Of a DNA stretch of 64,000 nucleotides, positions 62,898-64,000 are shown piece by piece. The DNA comes from Roseibium sp. HPY-6 (lineage in GTDB: Bacteria > Pseudomonadota > Alphaproteobacteria > Rhizobiales > Stappiaceae). The translations under genes were made by a program, and so were the position numbers. The DNA lies in the NCBI RefSeq assembly GCF_040530035.1, contig NZ_JBEWCD010000002.1, forward strand, positions 434,001 to 498,000, in the 5' to 3' direction. The first letter of the stretch is position 1. Each line of letters starts with the position of its first letter. Below the pieces are notes generated by a model that had not been told where the DNA came from, did no database searches, and saw only the letters and a list, made by a program, of their open reading frames with translations.

Positions 62898-64000
62898 ATG
62901 ACGTCCACATGTGCACTTTCAGTTCTGAAAGGTTCATGGCGCTGGTGCATTTTGCCCGTCTTCTGCCTCATCGCGTTCTCTGCAAAACTTGCGGCACAGG
63001 AAAAGGTGCCCGCAAAAGACCCGGTTCCGCAGCAGGTTGAGTTGTCCGACGGTTTCGTTGCCGGACTATCCGGCCACTGGGCCGCACCCGTCGAATACAT
63101 TTCATGGTCTCCAGATGGGACGAAAGTGGCGACGGCTCCTTGGGGTTCGTTCGTAACGATCCGGGACGCAGAGACCGGAGAGGCAAGCGCGGTGCTTTAT
63201 GGCCACACGCGCGAAATCATTGATCTGGCCTGGTCGCCCGACGGTACCTATCTGGCGACGGCAGCTGAGGGAGAACCGGCAAGGCTTTGGGATTCGCGAA
63301 CCGGCGAGATGTTGCTGGTGTTCGACGGAGGTCTGCCCGAAACGTCTTTCGTCGCCTGGTCACCGGAAGGCAGCCGTATCGCGGCGACGATACCAGGGGG
63401 GCTCGTCGTTTGGTCGGTGACTGAAAACAAAGCAACGCTGATTGAGGCCGCCTATTCGACTGCACAGGCGCTCGCGTGGTCACCGGACGGAACGTACCTG
63501 GCCATCGCGGCGACGGACTATTCCGCCGACGACACCGGCTACGCCATTTTGCTCGTTGATGTGGAAGCCGGCACGGTTGCCAGATCGCTCACCGGATTGA
63601 AAGACGAAGTCATTTTCATGGCGTGGGCGTCTTCGGGGAACAGATTGGCTACTGGATCCAGGGACGGTACCGCACGGATCTGGGACCCCGGCAAAGATGA
63701 AGCTGTGTTTGGGATCGCGGACTACGAAGATGACGCCGTCAAGGGGATCGCCTGGTCACCGGACACACGGCAAGTGGCGGTCCTGCTTGAGGGAAACATG
63801 GCGCGTGTGCTGGATGCACAAACGGGTGAGCGCGTTGCGGACCTTACGTGCGGAGAACCGGGAAATGTGTGTGTCAACGTTGTCTGGTCGCCGGACGGCG
63901 ACGTGCTTGCCACTGGCGACGACAATAGCAGCCTTCGCCTTTGGGATACGCTCAGCTTCGCGTCAATCCATGCTGGTGTGACTGAAGATTATTGGATCGA
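62898..64000 (+). CDS. Exported WD40-repeat protein (5' part, cut by the window end)
   Basis: At least 367 residues, open at the window edge. The N-terminus has a basic start and a hydrophobic segment (WCILPVFCLIAFSAKLAAQE) that acts as a signal or anchor. Repeats of about 40 residues follow, each with a WSPDG-x-LA core: ISWSPDGTKVATA, LAWSPDGTYLATAAE, VAWSPEGSRIAAT, LAWSPDGTYLAIA, MAWASSGNRLATGSRDGTAR and VVWSPDGDVLATGDD. Seven or more blades would form a beta-propeller. GGAGG lies nine bases before the ATG. The role is unknown; such domains are protein-binding scaffolds. Confidence 0.88.
   Translation, partial: MTSTCALSVLKGSWRWCILPVFCLIAFSAKLAAQEKVPAKDPVPQQVELSDGFVAGLSGHWAAPVEYISWSPDGTKVATAPWGSFVTIRDAETGEASAVLYGHTREIIDLAWSPDGTYLATAAEGEPARLWDSRTGEMLLVFDGGLPETSFVAWSPEGSRIAATIPGGLVVWSVTENKATLIEAAYSTAQALAWSPDGTYLAIAATDYSADDTGYAILLVDVEAGTVARSLTGLKDEVIFMAWASSGNRLATGSRDGTARIWDPGKDEAVFGIADYEDDAVKGIAWSPDTRQVAVLLEGNMARVLDAQTGERVADLTCGEPGNVCVNVVWSPDGDVLATGDDNSSLRLWDTLSFASIHAGVTEDYWI

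Noticed and set aside
62641..62901. An 86-residue plus-strand frame before the WD40 gene
   Set aside because: No ribosome site, overlaps the WD40 start codon, and no recognisable sequence.

Overview
The window looks like a chromosomal stretch of a marine-type alphaproteobacterium, most like the Stappiaceae (Roseibium/Labrenzia). That placement is inferred from the aroA-cmk-rpsA block with the divergent TIGR02300 zinc-ribbon gene, the high GC content, and the density of TRAP, ABC and DMT transporters, each with its own local regulator. I see no phage, transposase, CRISPR or plasmid genes. The only RNA gene recognised is tRNA-Ala(GGC).

Layout. 1-2.2 kb: tail of a probable SorC-type regulator, a DMT exporter and a DUF3616 protein. 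2.3-7.4 kb: housekeeping block (rpsA, cmk, aroA, TIGR02300 protein, tRNA-Ala). 7.4-8.8 kb: amidase. 9.0-12.1 kb: a Cpx-like envelope stress operon with two Spy/CpxP-like periplasmic proteins, an OmpR-type regulator and a histidine kinase; a GTAAA-N5-GTAAA box lies upstream. 12.5-19.7 kb: a carbohydrate-type ABC importer, a protein with two glycerophosphodiesterase domains and a LacI regulator, with an 18-bp perfect palindrome in front of the operon. 19.7-28 kb: a six-gene operon (isochorismatase-like hydrolase, two paralogous amidohydrolases, XapX protein, HlyD-like adaptor, MFS-ABM fusion) divergent from an AraC regulator. 28-34 kb: a TRAP and hexuronate cluster (idonate-type dehydrogenase, TRAP M/Q/P, GntR regulator, mannonate dehydratase).

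34-38 kb: an HTH-GAF regulator, an MFS permease, an AA_synth family protein and a secreted fasciclin-RTX protein. 38-46.6 kb: small redox or stress genes (IsdG-like monooxygenase, DUF302, DUF4174, DUF3429, ChrR-like cupin, amine oxidase), gltS, DUF4105, and a dinucleotide-binding reductase divergent from a LysR regulator across a 16-bp palindrome. 46.7-52 kb: a divergent seven-gene module that collects all six families of the E. coli yjfIJKLM-yjfC set (DUF2170, PspA, DUF2491, DUF350, DUF1190, ATP-grasp glutathionylspermidine-synthase-like) plus a TVGYGD potassium channel. This is the most system-like part of the window and suggests a membrane-stress or ion-homeostasis complex with a peptide- or polyamine-ligating enzyme.

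52-59 kb: beta-carbonic anhydrase, HxlR regulator with a DMT exporter, hemerythrin, WYL regulator with a GFA-family enzyme, a second DMT transporter, an alpha/beta hydrolase and a secreted hypothetical. 59-64 kb: a large PAS-repeat GGDEF-EAL protein and a WD40-repeat protein cut by the window end.

Several regulator-target pairs come with visible inverted repeats that I read as operators: LacI at 12451-12468, GntR at 32655-32671, LysR at 45711-45726, HxlR at 53208-53251 and WYL at 55676-55707. Both solute-binding-protein importers also have a hairpin between the binding-protein gene and the permease gene.
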